A stretch of 64,000 bases of DNA. It comes from Monilinia fructicola. Lineage: Eukaryota; Ascomycota; Leotiomycetes; Helotiales; Sclerotiniaceae. The translations under genes were made by a program, and so were the position numbers. The stretch is taken from positions 2,215,501-2,279,500 of the forward strand of contig VICG01000002.1 in assembly GCA_008692225.1 (NCBI GenBank). The letters are read 5' to 3'. The notes under the pieces are model-generated. The model was not told where the DNA came from, ran no database searches, and was given only the letters and a program-made list of their open reading frames with translations. Below, in pieces: positions 51,024 through 62,910 of the stretch (position 1 is its first letter; every line of letters starts with the position of its first letter).

Positions 51024-51999
51024 GAAGAGGGGATTGGGGAGGACAAGGCAGGGCCTGGATATTCAGCTTGAGTTTGGTGTTATGTTGAAAGTAGACTTTG
51101 GAATATAATTGAGCTATCAGTAATAGAACTACCCATGTACCATCTTTCCATTTCACTCTACCTTTTTTTATTGCATGTAGACGGAAGTGACAGCCTTGAA
51201 ACTCGACGCGTATGCTGTTTTGGTCTAATTCTCACAGCCCCTTGTTCGATCTTTAGATATGGGATTAAATACTAGTTACGTCAAGATCAAAATCATCATG
51301 GAGCGAGAATCTAGAGAAAGAAAGAATTCAACTCATGACGAAAGAACACAGAAAGCATCGGTTAAATCGTCAAATTAAACACAATCTATAAATACCCCAA
51401 ACTATACACATTATACCAACGCAACTCCCAGGATGACGAAATAGGTCGCCATCCATTATTCAAGTATAGCGAGCACTTCGCTTATCCTTCATCTTCTGTA
51501 TAACGCCTGTTGCCGGATTTACCTGACCCTTCCCAATCCCAATCCCAACCCCAACCCCAATCCTGTTCTCATTCTGGCTCATGTGTTCTCATGATTGATC
51601 GTCAACTTGTTCTCATTCTTCTTGTCTTATGCGTAGATTTCTCGCTTCGAGATTCTATTTTTGACGTGCTAGAGTGATAGCTAGGCGCCGTAGTCATCTA
51701 CCTCATCAGGTGTACTGATACGTAGGTACCTAGGGGTTTTTTTTTTTTTTGAAAACTCGATGGCTCGACGCCGTAGACATTGCCAAGTCATCCTAATTCT
51801 CAGTCCATGAAAGCACTACTTTCCGACAAGAAAAAATCTCCATGGGTAGTATTTGTAGTTTTGGTAATTCAAAGATCTGCACATTACCGGTATGGTCTAC
51901 AAGGAAGCCTTTGTGTACTAATCAATCTGGTTTTGATCAAGGCCATCTGATAACCTTTTCAGAGAAATGTGGTAGAGTAGAACTCTGAAATAAATGCGA
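51024..51999. other. Intergenic region between convergent genes
   Basis: The two flanking genes point toward each other. Contains CCCAAT/CCCAACC tandems (about 51533-51562) and a T14 run near 51737-51750. No gene seen. Confidence 0.6.
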
Positions 52000-53431
52000 T
52001 TATCCAAAATTTGGTAGTCTCGCGGGCACAAAGTCGTTTTCTTTGTCGTTATCACTATCCTTTCTTTCCAGTTGTTCCTTGTTATCTTGCAACTCTGATG
52101 AAGCTAAAGCTGATTCGCTGGCCTGGGATACCTTGGATGCATCAAGTGGAGTAAGCACATCTTCTATTGTCTCCAGGTTCTGTTTTGGTTCAGAAGAAAC
52201 AGATTCAACTAAATCCCCTGCATGAAGTCCTCGTTCCTGCGCTAATCGTAAAGCAGCCTGTCTTTTTCTTTCCACTTCTCCGTCTTCCTCCAACCGTATC
52301 CTTTCCTCTTCCAGTCGTAAATCCTCAATTGATGGCGTAGCGGGCATATCGGGGCCCGAGAGGTCTGGAGTGGTCGGCAGTGACGTCCCTGAGCCAGTGC
52401 GACTTCCTTTTGGTCGTAGTGTTTGTGATGATTCTGTAGTTGGTGGTACATTCTTCGACCGTGCAGGTTTTTTGCCTTTACTGCTTCGTGTTTTTCCACT
52501 ACTCTTATCATCCATGCCCGGGTTTGTGATTCGTCTTTCAAGTACCATTTGCAAACTCGTCACTTAGAGGCACCGCATCTTCTTCATCACTGGGAAATAG
52601 ATCCCCTCTCGATCGGAATGAATCTGAAGTCTCTCCTGAACTTTGTGTCGAACTCCTATTTCTCTTATGTCCCCTTATAAAATCCCGTGTATCATCGTCA
52701 AGATCGTCTCCCATTAATGCATCTGCTTCCTCGCCTGCCTCATTATAATCCGACCGATGTGCTCCAGGATGTTCTTGCAAGTCAGCTGCGCTGGGTTTGT
52801 ATCTCAACGTTCCTCCTAATTTCCATGGTAAGCGCCCTAGAAATCCTAAAGCACTTGTACTTGGTATAATTGTAGGGTCGCCTTCTAATCCTTTTTTTCT
52901 TCCTCGTGTCCCGTAACTCATTCCTCTCTTTCTCTTTGGCGCTTCATTCACATTGCCAGAATGTGATCCGCTTCCTGCCAACAGCCTATCCAGTTCATCA
53001 TTTCCCCATCCTCCTAGTAAGCCTTCATCTTCGTCCCAATCATCATAAAAATCAAAAACTAAATTCCGCGCGTCCTCTTGTCCGCCCTCTCTCTCTCAAT
53101 CTTCTTGCTCTTTCTTCTTGGCCTGGAAAACATTGAGCTGTACACGCATCTAGACCGTTTCCTATCGTCGCAAAGCAGGGGTTTATATAAGTATGTTGGA
53201 AGTTCCATATTCCTGCCGCCGCATTCTCTGTAGCATGTTCCGCATTCTGTGAGAATTGGTTCCAGGTTTTGCCGGATTCGAGGATCTTCGAGAAGTGGCG
53301 CCATTATTTTGTAGATAATAGTTTGCGCGATGGTAACGGACACGTTATTGAAGGCATCTAAAGGGGAATGTGGGTCTTAATGTAGCATTATTCTTGTGCG
53401 TTGTTGAATTTACTGCAAGGTGAGTTGACAT
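52000..53431 (-). CDS. Unrecognised protein of about 476 residues (three frame breaks)
   Basis: The N-terminal part (LDAFNNVSVTIAQTIIYKIMAPLLEDPRIRQNLEPIL) is hydrophobic and helical, followed by a cysteine cluster (ECGTCYRECGG and a later LLCDD). Then come a basic patch (RPRRKSKKIERER), an acidic aromatic block (VFDFYDDWDEDEGLLGGWGNDELDRLLAG), a basic PKRKRGMSYGTRGRKKG segment, and a long Ser/Glu/Lys-rich tail with a coiled coil (LRLEEERIRLEEDGEVERKRQAALRLAQERG). No family comes to mind. Frame breaks are an extra T near 53363, a missing G near 53089 and an extra T near 52548. Correcting them gives 477 codons including stop. The consistent composition and precise correction support one real gene, possibly nuclear. 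Confidence 0.6.
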
Positions 53432-53895
53432 TGGTGTTTTGTGAACATGTTCTTTGGATTGGAGGCGGGAAGCGGGTATGGATGGGGGTAAAATTTTGAA
53501 CTAGATTATATGAGGAATAGCGTATCAAGCTAGATATGTGGGTGAGATTAACCAATTGATATCAGTCAGCCTTATTACTATCAATCGGCAATTATTAATT
53601 GATAAATATCTAAGGGAATTGATAAATAACTACCTAGTATGTCCACGGGTAAAAGGTTATCTAGTACGGGATCGATATACTCGTATGGCTTTCATCATAC
53701 AACAACATCAACAACAACACCATCAACGACGACTTCACTTTGGTTTCTTGCAATCATTGACTGGAACTTGTGGATTGGATTGATATTATCATTATTATTA
53801 TTAAGTGGGTATGGTATGTATTCATCGCAATATTTTGTACCCTATTTTACTCATTTCACCCCCTTTTCTACCTCTCTCCGCTGTCAAGATTTCCT
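53432..53895. other. Short intergenic region, promoter side of the 52-kb gene
   Basis: Lies between the start of the unrecognised gene and the 3' end of the permease, both on the minus strand. It holds CAACAACAACACCATCAACG-type triplets but no gene. Confidence 0.5.
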
Positions 53896-55791
53896 TCACT
53901 CGGATTTTACTCTCCTAAACACACTTCCGCTCCATCCATCATCTGATATGATGTGTTCTCGAACAAGCTTATACCCACCGATTTTAGGTAAAAGTTGAGC
54001 CCAGATGAACCAGTAAATGGCTCCAGCGCCGAAGAATGCAATTCCCACAACACAATGGAGATAATATGGCAAGCTCTTGTATACGTTCTGTCCATCATCG
54101 GGTGGAATAAATGGTGCAACAACAAGGTAGACATTGGAGAGGAGGAAAAAACGACACCACCGGCCATGTGGCACGGAAAGGCGGAGCCCAGTGTTGAGGA
54201 TGGCGATCAGCCGAGAATGGTCGAGCGTATAGGATAAGGATAGCAAGCAAAGCTATTGATACAAAGACATTTACCACCGCAAGTGGATACGAGATAACAC
54301 TAGTTGAAGGTCAGTTAATGGTAACAAGATCGCAAAAGATTGACATACTTCAGGATGAAATTATAGGCATCTCCTGGTGGTGGAGCCAACATAATGATCA
54401 CAGATACAAGCCAGTGCTCGAACAGTCCCATAAATGGTGTGTGTGTTGAGGGCTTATTACTTGCCCAAAGTCGGGAGAATGGTAAGATACCTTCTCTGGC
54501 AATTTCTTGTACAACTACAAATAATAAGCATGATATATTGCGCAGGGAGTTTAGCGAAATGACTTACTTCTACCCTGAGAAAAGATGACACTAAGGACGT
54601 TTCCAAACGCGGAGAGGGCAACAAAAACGGACAACACACGCTCAGCACGAGGTCCAAACATGTTTCTGAAAAATGAACCAGCCACAATGCGACCGGAAGT
54701 CATGATTTCTTCCTTTGGCACGGCAGCGAAGTATGCAATCTAAATCCCACATTAGTATTGTTTTCCGTCAAAAGCTTCAGGAATACAAACATTTGCAAGC
54801 ATATAAAGTATACCGACAATCGCGAGTGCTGTAGGTGCAGCCATCTTGAGGGTTTTGACTGGATTCTTCGTTTCGGCAAGCGCATAATTGGCATTGCTAT
54901 ATCCAATATAACTCCAGATGACATTGTAGAGAGCTGTGACAACTCCGTAACTACTCAAGGTCAGACAATGATTATTTATCCGGGTATTTTGATTTTACTT
55001 ACGCGCTACCAGTTGTTCCCTCAAAAGCATTTGTGAAATTGTTTGGCTTTTCAACCTTCAAATGGCCACCGAGCGCAACAAAACCCGAGATAATGATCAA
55101 GAGAAGAATGAGGAGCTTGATGATACCCAGGAAATTTTGAAGCCTCAATCCCCATTTTACAGAAAATCCATGGATCAAGAAAGCAGCTGTGATACAGGCC
55201 AATCCGACTCCACGCTGATTCCAACGAGTAACCTCCACCTCGGCGGCACTTAGGATATACTCACCAAATACCACAGAGTTTGAACCAGCCCAACCGAGTA
55301 GTACGACATACATAGCATACATACAAGTGGCAAGGTATTTTGGCCTCCGGAAAACAAATTCAAGATAATTCTTTTCACCCCCGTTTCGTGGAAGCCCGGT
55401 ACCAAACTCCATATATGTCGCAAGACCAGCGGCGGCAATTAACATACCTACGACCCAAATGAAAAGAGAAAGACCAACAGATCCGGAAAGTGCTAGAATG
55501 GTACTTGGAGTCGAGAAGATACCGGTTCCGATCATGCGATTGAAGATCAAGAAAATGGCGGAGAGGGGGCCAATTTCACGGCGCGCATCATTGGTTTGAT
55601 ATGTCGACCCATCTTCTTCTATCCAGGAATTAGAGATTACGGACTTTGATAACTAGTCGATTTTTTTGGAGTGATGTTCTACCTTGGCTGTGGTTACTTG
55701 GTGTTCCAAGTCCCGTTTTGGGGTTCTCTCCAATCTGCTCAGTACCGCCATATTTAGGAGTACTTGACAAATTATCCGAGTAGTCTCTCAT
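53896..55791 (-). CDS. APC amino-acid permease, high-affinity methionine (MUP) type (one frame break)
   Basis: A plasma-membrane amino-acid permease of the APC superfamily, closest in feel to fungal MUP1/MUP3 methionine permeases. The first helix FNRMIGTGIFSTPSTILALSGSVG, LATYMEFGTGLPRNGGEKNYLEFVFRRP, WSYIGYSNANYALAETKNPVKTLK and EIAREGILPFSRLWASNKP are diagnostic. About 12 helices are present. Exons are 55791-55683, 55618-55003, 54953-54791, 54739-54568, 54514-54349 and 54299-53896. All five introns (49-64 bp) are GT-AG. A T6 run near 54149 must be T5 to join SFF with LLSNVYLVVAPF. With that base removed the exons total 543 codons including stop, the normal length. The amino-acid substrate is family inference. 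Confidence 0.9.
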
Positions 55792-56279
55792 GTTGCTGGC
55801 AATAATACCCGGGGAGACCGAGATCCTATAAGTGCCCCAGATATACTCAATGCCCCGATTGATATGAGGATTCGAGATATTTTAATATCCCAATTATTCT
55901 TGAGGTTATGAGATTATGCGTTTGTGTGTTCAGGAGAACACGTTTGTGGTACTTGCTAACAATACGACAAGAAAGAGATTCGGATAAACATTGGCCTGGT
56001 CATTGAACAGGAATCAGACGACTCTTAAGTTTACATGGCATAACATAACATAGGGGATATGATGAATACGGTGAGATGAAGACGTGATTAAGAACCAATC
56101 CTTTCTCAGGCCGTAACAGGCAGTCGTGAAGGAGTAAATGGCAATATTATGGAGGAAGTTGTAAAACTGGAGTTAGATTATCCGCGGTGAACCGAGAACT
56201 ATCCAGAGTTTCGGCTCCAAGTGGATTCTAGTAGGTAACATATTTCATTTTGATTGGTCAGAGTTAAGTTGTGTTCTTA

Positions 56280-56736
56280 CAGAGGTGCTTGGGGTAAGTA
56301 TTGTAAAACACACCAAAAAATGACCGAGTCTTGATCCACATACAGGGGTATTAACCAATCACAACATCACGCTGGTTGAAAATTTGTATGGGAGAACAAA
56401 ATGCGTGAAAGTATTGTAAATTTTCATTTTACTGGAAATTTATTTAAATTATATTCGAATATAATTCGAATATAATTCGAATTATTATTATTTTTATTAG
56501 AAATTCTATATATAATAACTTTAAGCTAATTCGAACTTTTATATATATTTAAATTATATTCAAATCTATAGGATTTCGAAAATATCGAAAATTAGTTGAA
56601 AATGGTTAGAATCTCAAAATTTGAAGGGGGAAAGCTGAATATGTATTTAAAATCCTTAAAGCAGCAGCAAAATTCGTTAAAAAACAGCGATGTGGATCAA
56701 AAAAATGTTTTACAATACTTACCCCAACAACCTCTG
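56280..56736. mobile_element. MITE-like element, 457 bp, with 30-bp terminal inverted repeats and TA duplication
   Basis: The left end (56280-56309, CAGAGGT...GTATTGTAAAAC) and the reverse complement of the right end (56707-56736) match at 28 of 30 positions; only bases 8 and 9 differ. Inside the ends, a further TGATCCACAT block is shared with a small gap. Both sides are flanked by TA (56278-56279 and 56737-56738), the target duplication expected for Tc1/mariner-type transposition. The interior is A/T-rich, has no coding frame and contains a tandem ATATTCGAATATAATTCG. The length and structure fit a non-autonomous element. Confidence 0.85.
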
Positions 56737-57112
56737 TATATATGAAGGATTACAAGTATAAGTTGAAAAAAACTCTGCAATGTCGTGATTTTGCCCAGCG
56801 GGAGCTGAATTATTAGTTCCTCCGATTGCCCCACTACCATACGTTAAGAGTCTTAAGACTGTACTACCACGGTGCCACCCAAGCATCCAAGTATCCGAGT
56901 ATCAAAGCATCACCTGTCAAACCTTCCCAAAAATGTAACCAGCGAGTGGCAATGGCGACCAGGGCAACAACCAACAGCAATTTTATATCCTTTCGACTTG
57001 CTTTGTCTGTACACCCCAAATTACATGTTCTAGATTGTTCTCGACTCTAATCTTACAAAATGTAAAGAAACAAATCGTCCAAGTAACTAACTAGGCAATA
57101 ATACCATATCAC

Positions 57113-57168
57113 AAGACAAGACAAGATGAGACAAGACAAGACAAGACAAGACAAGACAAGACAAGATA
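57113..57168. repeat. (ACAAG)n pentanucleotide repeat
   Basis: About ten copies of the five-base unit, one interrupted, followed by TAGG tandems. Confidence 0.9.
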
Positions 57169-57787
57169 GGTAGGTAAATAGGTAGGTAGGTTGGTATTGG
57201 GGTATACCCCCGCCCCCAGTTCTCCAATCTAGTCCCCTTCCTACGAAAAAGGAGAAAAAAAAAGAAATCAGAGAAATATTCATCAGCAACAGTAGTGTAT
57301 TCAGATGCTTCGATTCATACTCAGAAGCTTCTACTGATCTATTCCTCAGCTACGCTCAGCTCACTTGAGTGATTCAAATTTCCCTTTATCCCGATCACTC
57401 TTTGGCAAATCATCAACTGTTGAGTTTCACAAATCTCCCAGTTGACTTAAATCATAAGTATCAGAGCTTGAAAATTATCATGTCCTCGAATCCCCCGGAA
57501 GACCTACTAGTACAGTAGTGTCCCCAACGGCAGCACTCACAAGGCCTCGCAAGCACAGCACCCGATTCTGTTAGTCTGTGTACGTTTGGCATAAACGTGA
57601 GCAAAGTAGGCCAATCATATGTGGTAAGGACGAATATCACAGAAACTTCACAAATGGATTTGCCACTCGCTCCAATCCTGTTCCAGACAGAAGATCCGGA
57701 TCATAGTGTTAACGGTGATATGGTGTGCTCGGGACCGCCCAGCAGGTTGGCGCGATATTGCGTAAGTAAATAGCATATTGCGAAGTT

Positions 57788-58310
57788 TCACAGTTGAATA
57801 ATGGTTCTGGGAATTCTGATTATGAGCTTGAGAGCGTGGGCTAGATCCTCGGCGTTGTTGTATTCGATGTCAGGCACACCCAACTTCTTGGTGGAGCAAG
57901 CGTATCGCTCGAATTAAGGATGATGTAAGAATCTGATGCGAGAGATGAACACGGAGAGGATGAAGAGGGGAGTGTGGCCAGCTTGAGCAACGGCGAAGGC
58001 TGCTCCCAGAGTCTCCGTGTTATCATGAGACGGGGGCGAAATTAAGCCCAGTATTTAACATGAGGGTTTTCATCTGGGTTCTTGCAGTATCAGCTGTCTA
58101 CTTCTGCAAAACTCTGAATAGCGTTGGAATTGAAAAGCTCGAGCTGCATAAAGATAATGTTCTCTTGGTACAAATCTCCTTTGTCTGGTCTGGAAGTCAG
58201 AATGATGAGGTTGTTCGGATGTTTGTCTTTTTCGGTATTGAGGAATGCATGATACCCCAAATCAATCATCCCACCTGTGAATACAGTTGATAAAATAGTG
58301 TTTGTAAGTC
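57788..58310 (-). pseudogene. Coding-like fragments of an unrecognised gene
   Basis: Several minus-strand stretches look coding but lie in different frames: GGMIDLGYHAFLNTEKDKHP with NNLIILTSRPDKG (about 58290-58190), AAFAVAQAGHTPLFILSVFISRI (about 58000-57930), and a final block YACSTKKLGVPDIEYNNAEDLAHALKLIIRIP ending at TGA 57788. The first looks enzyme-like and the second slightly ankyrin-like, but I cannot assign a family. Either a decayed gene or one broken by sequence errors. Confidence 0.3.
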
Positions 58311-59039
58311 ATTTTTCAATCTTTTATTGTTCTTTGCGATTGTATGTTGAATCTAGAGCAACTCTCATTTCAGATTGAAGGCGAGTATGATGTTACTTTA
58401 TAGACGTTTTCCCGGGGAGGTATAGACATCTTATCTATATTCATGAATAATGCATTCGCGTCATATCTGCCCAGACCCTCACACTTCTGGGAACCCTTAT
58501 ATTGCAGACCAATTCGTGCTGCAACCCTGCGTATGTACCGTTGTATTGCATTATTATTGTGATTGTTCTGTAAATGAGAAGTTATGTGGAGCGCATCTCT
58601 ATTTTGGGAAAGTAAGCCCATATTAGTTCATTATGTACGTCGAGATGAACGCGCGTTGATTATCTCATTACAACGGTTATGCGGGGTAGATCATAGATGG
58701 ATGGATACTTCATCTAACACTCACTCTAGACCTACTCCATGGTCGATTGTACGATTGTCAAAATCATTACTGTTTCACTCTTTGGTTGAGCCGTTTGAGA
58801 GTATCTAGAACGGCTGTTCAGTCTGAGGCTGTTGGCTCTATCGACTTCCGATGTCAGGAGATTGTTTTCAATGTTACCAACCAAACCAAATATAGTTATT
58901 GTTCAAGTATCCATACTCAAGATCGCAACTGCGATCTCCATTGCCAAGGAAAAGCAGTTGACAACCAAGTGGATTCGACAATAAGATCATATCAAGTGAA
59001 CGACGCCATAGGTAAACACCATAGTAGCTGTCAAACAAC

Positions 59040-59745
59040 CGGTCTCTCCCAGAGAGAATCCGGACGGGACTATCTGCAGAATACGCGGCATACTCGCAAG
59101 TGATCAATGAGGCAAAGGATGCCCATCAGACTCAATCAACAAGAGTGAGCCTGAGTGATATATTGCAAACATGCCGACGCCTACTTCAACACCGCCCGCC
59201 ATTCGCCAATAATTACGAAACTCGATGAGTCCTTGAGGTTGACTTATCCATCATCCTCAAGAGGCTATGCTCGCAAAAGCATCGGTAGGACGAGAACTTC
59301 ACCAGTTCGAATTCTCTTCATATCATACAATTCGGTTTTAATCCCGCCAGCGATGCTGATTTGATGGCAATATCTGCCGAAAAGAAATATTTCAAGCGCG
59401 ATCTTGTGGAGGAAGCCAATGATCCTTCAGCTAAGTGTCAAGATTTAGAGGCTTTCTTTAATCAGTGGTATTTCCTCGAAATGGTCAATAAAACGCGCAG
59501 ATCGAAGAAACCGAACACATCATTCTTCCAGTTCTTGTCACAAAGTGTTCGTCGGATTATGCGACTTCTGAGAAAAGCTATACAGAGACACTGGAATTAA
59601 AGCAGCCAAGCAGGGAGAAAAAGGCCGAGAGAAGCAGAAGACGTAGCTTGGAAAAGAGATGCCTGCTGAGCCTCCACTGCAATATTGGAAAGCCAGTAGT
59701 TCTTTATTAATGAATGCTTTCAGAGAAAAGTAAGGATTTGATGCA
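59040..59745 (+). pseudogene. Coding-like region, unrecognised, several frame breaks
   Basis: Consecutive plus-strand blocks in different frames give protein-like sequence: EYAAYSQVINEAKDAHQTQ with SLSDILQTCRRLLQHRPPF (about 59075-59220), VDLSIILKRL (about 59237-59266), and an uninterrupted 79-codon stretch 59361-59600 (FKRDLVEEANDPS, FFNQWYFLEMVNKTR, VRRIMRLLRKAIQ). A later block at 59660-59740 reads PAEPPLQYWKASSSLLMNAF. No family recognised. A basic, helical protein is suggested. Confidence 0.35.
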
Positions 59746-60769
59746 TTACCAGGAAGCAAAAAGGAGTTTATGAGAAGCAATAGAAAAGCGAAAAGAAACA
59801 CAATTCATATGAAGAATAAAAGGCTCGGTAAATCGATTGAATATACGTGTTCTCCATCAGGTCATCGGCGGTGCCATCATCGAAACCGACCTTGATATTT
59901 GAGCACGATCTAATACTCTACAAACCGCCCTCCTCAACCTAAAATCTGACCGTTAGCACCTCTGTGCAAAGTTGTTGCACACCTGTGAAAACCTTCGTTC
60001 CTGAATGTCGCATTAAGAACGCTCGTACTGCCTACTGGGATGCAGCAATCCCACCATGCCAGTGGATTTACTGTTAGGATATCATTTGTCATGGTGCCAT
60101 CGAGTTGTAACACTTTGCTTCAGTGGAGAAATTTATGATATCTGCTTAGACAAGGTAATAAGTCAGTTGATCTGGTAGGACTGATGTCTGGAGTGGTATA
60201 GCCGCAGCCGCAGCCATCGCTATGAATTACATAAAAAAGAGCTATACATGTTGAAGAAATAACATTTCTGGAATACGTATTGCATCTTCTACGACATTGT
60301 TTATTCCTGATAACATAACTGTTGAGGTCTAATAAGGTTTTTGAAGCTCAAGACCTCTTTTTCGGGTGGCACAGTCAGGATAGTAAGCCATATGCGGGCG
60401 AGTGCTGGTTAGCATGAGGATTCCTAGAAAATCAAAATGATCACCTGTCTAAAAAGTTGAGGGTTCTTTGTACACCGGCAGGACAGGAGGCTTTGGAGAC
60501 TCGATTGACAATGCAATCTTTCAGACAAATGCAATGCTCTCCTGGTTATATTGCAAGGCGAACAGGCGTTTAGGCCCAATCGCGCTTGCAAGTCTCATAA
60601 AGTTGAAGTAAACCTCCTGCATGAAAGATATTTAGCCAAGCGGCGTATCATATAATTTTTCAGTCTCCTATATCGATAAAATTCCAAATCTGTGACAATG
60701 TGAGAAACTCATGGGCAAACAATTATTAACATGAGATAAGATGGTATGTTAAGTGGTTGAAGGGAAAGA
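59746..60769. other. Unresolved region
   Basis: Scattered short protein-like words occur on the plus strand (for example around 59860-60060 and 60220-60240), but no block exceeds about 30 residues. I cannot tell decayed coding sequence from non-coding DNA here. Confidence 0.3.
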
Positions 60770-62113
60770 ATGTGTATAGCTGGCACTTCCATACACACGC
60801 TATCTGTAGCCCCTGTGAAGACCCAGCAACATACATCGTACCACAAATCTTTGCATGAGCATTATATTCCCACTTTCTTGGGATTTCAATTTATGCGTTT
60901 GATCCAGGATGTTTATTTTTTGGGTTTGGTAAACCATCTACTCAGAGCTATACCACTCGTCAATCTGCAGATTCCCGGTGGTCTTCTGTTTGGATTGACA
61001 CGAATGAATATGTGTAACGAGCATGTTACAGAAATTTGTTTGCAACTCTCTCCATGGGCGCTGGGGTCAGGGAAATGATGCAGAATCTGTTATTACTGAT
61101 TCCGATGAATATAAGGTAAACTCTGATGACCCCTACTTCAATGATATCCGAGAGCAACGTGATAAGTCTGCCACTTGGTATCTTTCTAGATTTGATCTGA
61201 TATTAAACACACAGAGATAAACGACACGGTACTTCCCGTCAAGAATTATGATTTCATATTGATGAAAATCCTCAGCGGTATATACGACGAGCCTCAATTA
61301 TCTGACGATCGTCGGGAACCCGAATACTGGAAGGACTAATGTCTTAACGACAGAAGAGACACGAACCAACTCCCCAATCTCGTGAAACAAAATGGAGTGG
61401 CCATATTCCTCCCTCTTCACGCGTGGGAGATGATCATCAATAGCCTGGATGAAATCACAGCTATTGCTGTATCCCTGACCAACGTGTTAAGTTACGGCTT
61501 ATTCAATGAGCTTTTTGGAGTCGAGGATTTGGTGTATAGAGAATTCCCCGACTTGCTGAAATCCCGACCCGTTGAAAGGGAGGAAATAGGCATCTTTGAC
61601 AAGCCCTACCCATTTCCGCCCGCGGTCAGCATGAAGATCTGTCTTCGAGACGTTCTGCACACTTGGTTCCCAAGAAACCTCACCTGGGTTCATTATGGCG
61701 ACAAACCAAAGTACCATGGCCCTGGATCTTTGAAGATTGTGAAGAGAGAGATCAGAAGAGCCGAAGCCGAAGAGAAGCGAGTCTTGCGCAGAATGCAAGA
61801 CAAACGAAATGACTTCCGTCGGAAAGAGAAGAAGGAAAGACAAGAGAATAGAAGAGAACGCCTTACTCGGAGGTTTTGGAGAAGAGCGGGTAGACTCGAC
61901 AGAGTTGCTCAAGAACACGAAGACGACCCGGACGATTCTGATAGCCACGTCTGTTTTACGAGCGGATGCGTTCTCAACTACCCCTCTGCGCATAACAGAT
62001 TGGCGTACCAAAGTTCTGGGCGTAACTCAGGCACGGAATCGGGTCCTTTCGTTGAGGATCCGGATGATACAGAGGGGTCTTGGACTGAGGACTTGGAATT
62101 TGAACGATACTGA
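60770..62113 (+). CDS. Unrecognised gene with coiled coil and acidic tail (disrupted at 5' half)
   Basis: The 3' half is a clean frame, 61340-62113. It has LPLHAWEMIINSLDEITAIAVSLTN, which faintly resembles an F-box start, then NELFGVEDLVYREFPDLLKSRPVEREE. A strongly charged coiled coil follows (EIRRAEAEEKRVLRRMQDKR...RRKEKKERQENRRERL), then an acidic tail (EHEDDPDDSD, EDPDDTEGSWTEDLEFERY). Upstream blocks continue in other frames: DAESVITDSDEYKVNSDDPYFNDIREQRD (about 61078-61165) and INDTVLPVKNYDFILMKILSGIYDEP (about 61216-61293), the latter ending at TAA 61337 in the same frame as the 3' half. The 5' limit is uncertain. No family assigned. Confidence 0.4.
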
Positions 62114-62910
62114 GGGAAGAAAAGCACGAGATGATCTCAGTCGTGTCATTTCATCGAGGCACTTACAGTATCAGGGGAAGTGCGAGAATTGGCTGTTGAT
62201 GTATTTTTCGTGATGTGATCGAGGGTTTTTATTTCGGATGGTTGTAGTACTGTCATACTTGAACATTGATATGGCGCTGTCATTGTCATTTGTGAGGACG
62301 GAGATCATTTGGAAAAGAAGACATGCTGGATCTTTTGGGACCAGAAGTAGGAAGCTCTCAACAATTTTCCTTCTCTCGAGACTCTGACTGAATCGTGTAT
62401 TTCGGCTCCAATACTCTAATAGGGCATTCCGCTGTCTTAGCTAGGTACGTTCAGCAATTGAAAGGGGCTGTGGGGTGAAGTGGAGACAAGTCGCTATAGG
62501 ATTACAAGTGCTACAAAGCATTTGGATGTCTGAGCTGCACTAAACAATCAAAATTGCCTGAGGAATGTAACACTATTACTTCCACCAGGCTTTTCAGTGC
62601 TTGAGTTATTGACGAGGCCCGACTAATTCATTGTTGGGGAGCTTTGAGTGCACATTCTGGAGATTCCCACTTCTCGAAAGAAGAGGTAATAATCTTTACC
62701 ACGAGACAGTATATGGAGTGGCAGAGCGTATCTAAATCCGGAGCAAACCCTAAGGTCGTAAGAACAGGGCCCCCCTCGATTTATGTATGGAAACGCATAA
62801 TCGAAATACCCTACAAAGCTTTCATGAAGACTCTTGACGTAATACAACTGACATCACTCAAGACACGGAGAATGAAAGAGATTGCGAAGTGCATAATGTG
62901 AATAGAAATT
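62114..62910. other. Intergenic region between convergent genes
   Basis: About 800 bases between the 3' ends of two convergent genes. Frames at 62623-62901 on both strands lack recognisable features. Confidence 0.5.

Larger units (their letters stand above)
55792..57787. other. Intergenic region containing the MITE-like element
   Basis: Holds the probable permease promoter, the inverted-repeat element (56280-56736) and an (AAGAC)n tract. No gene seen. Frames near 56826 and 57053 are short and featureless. Confidence 0.55.
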
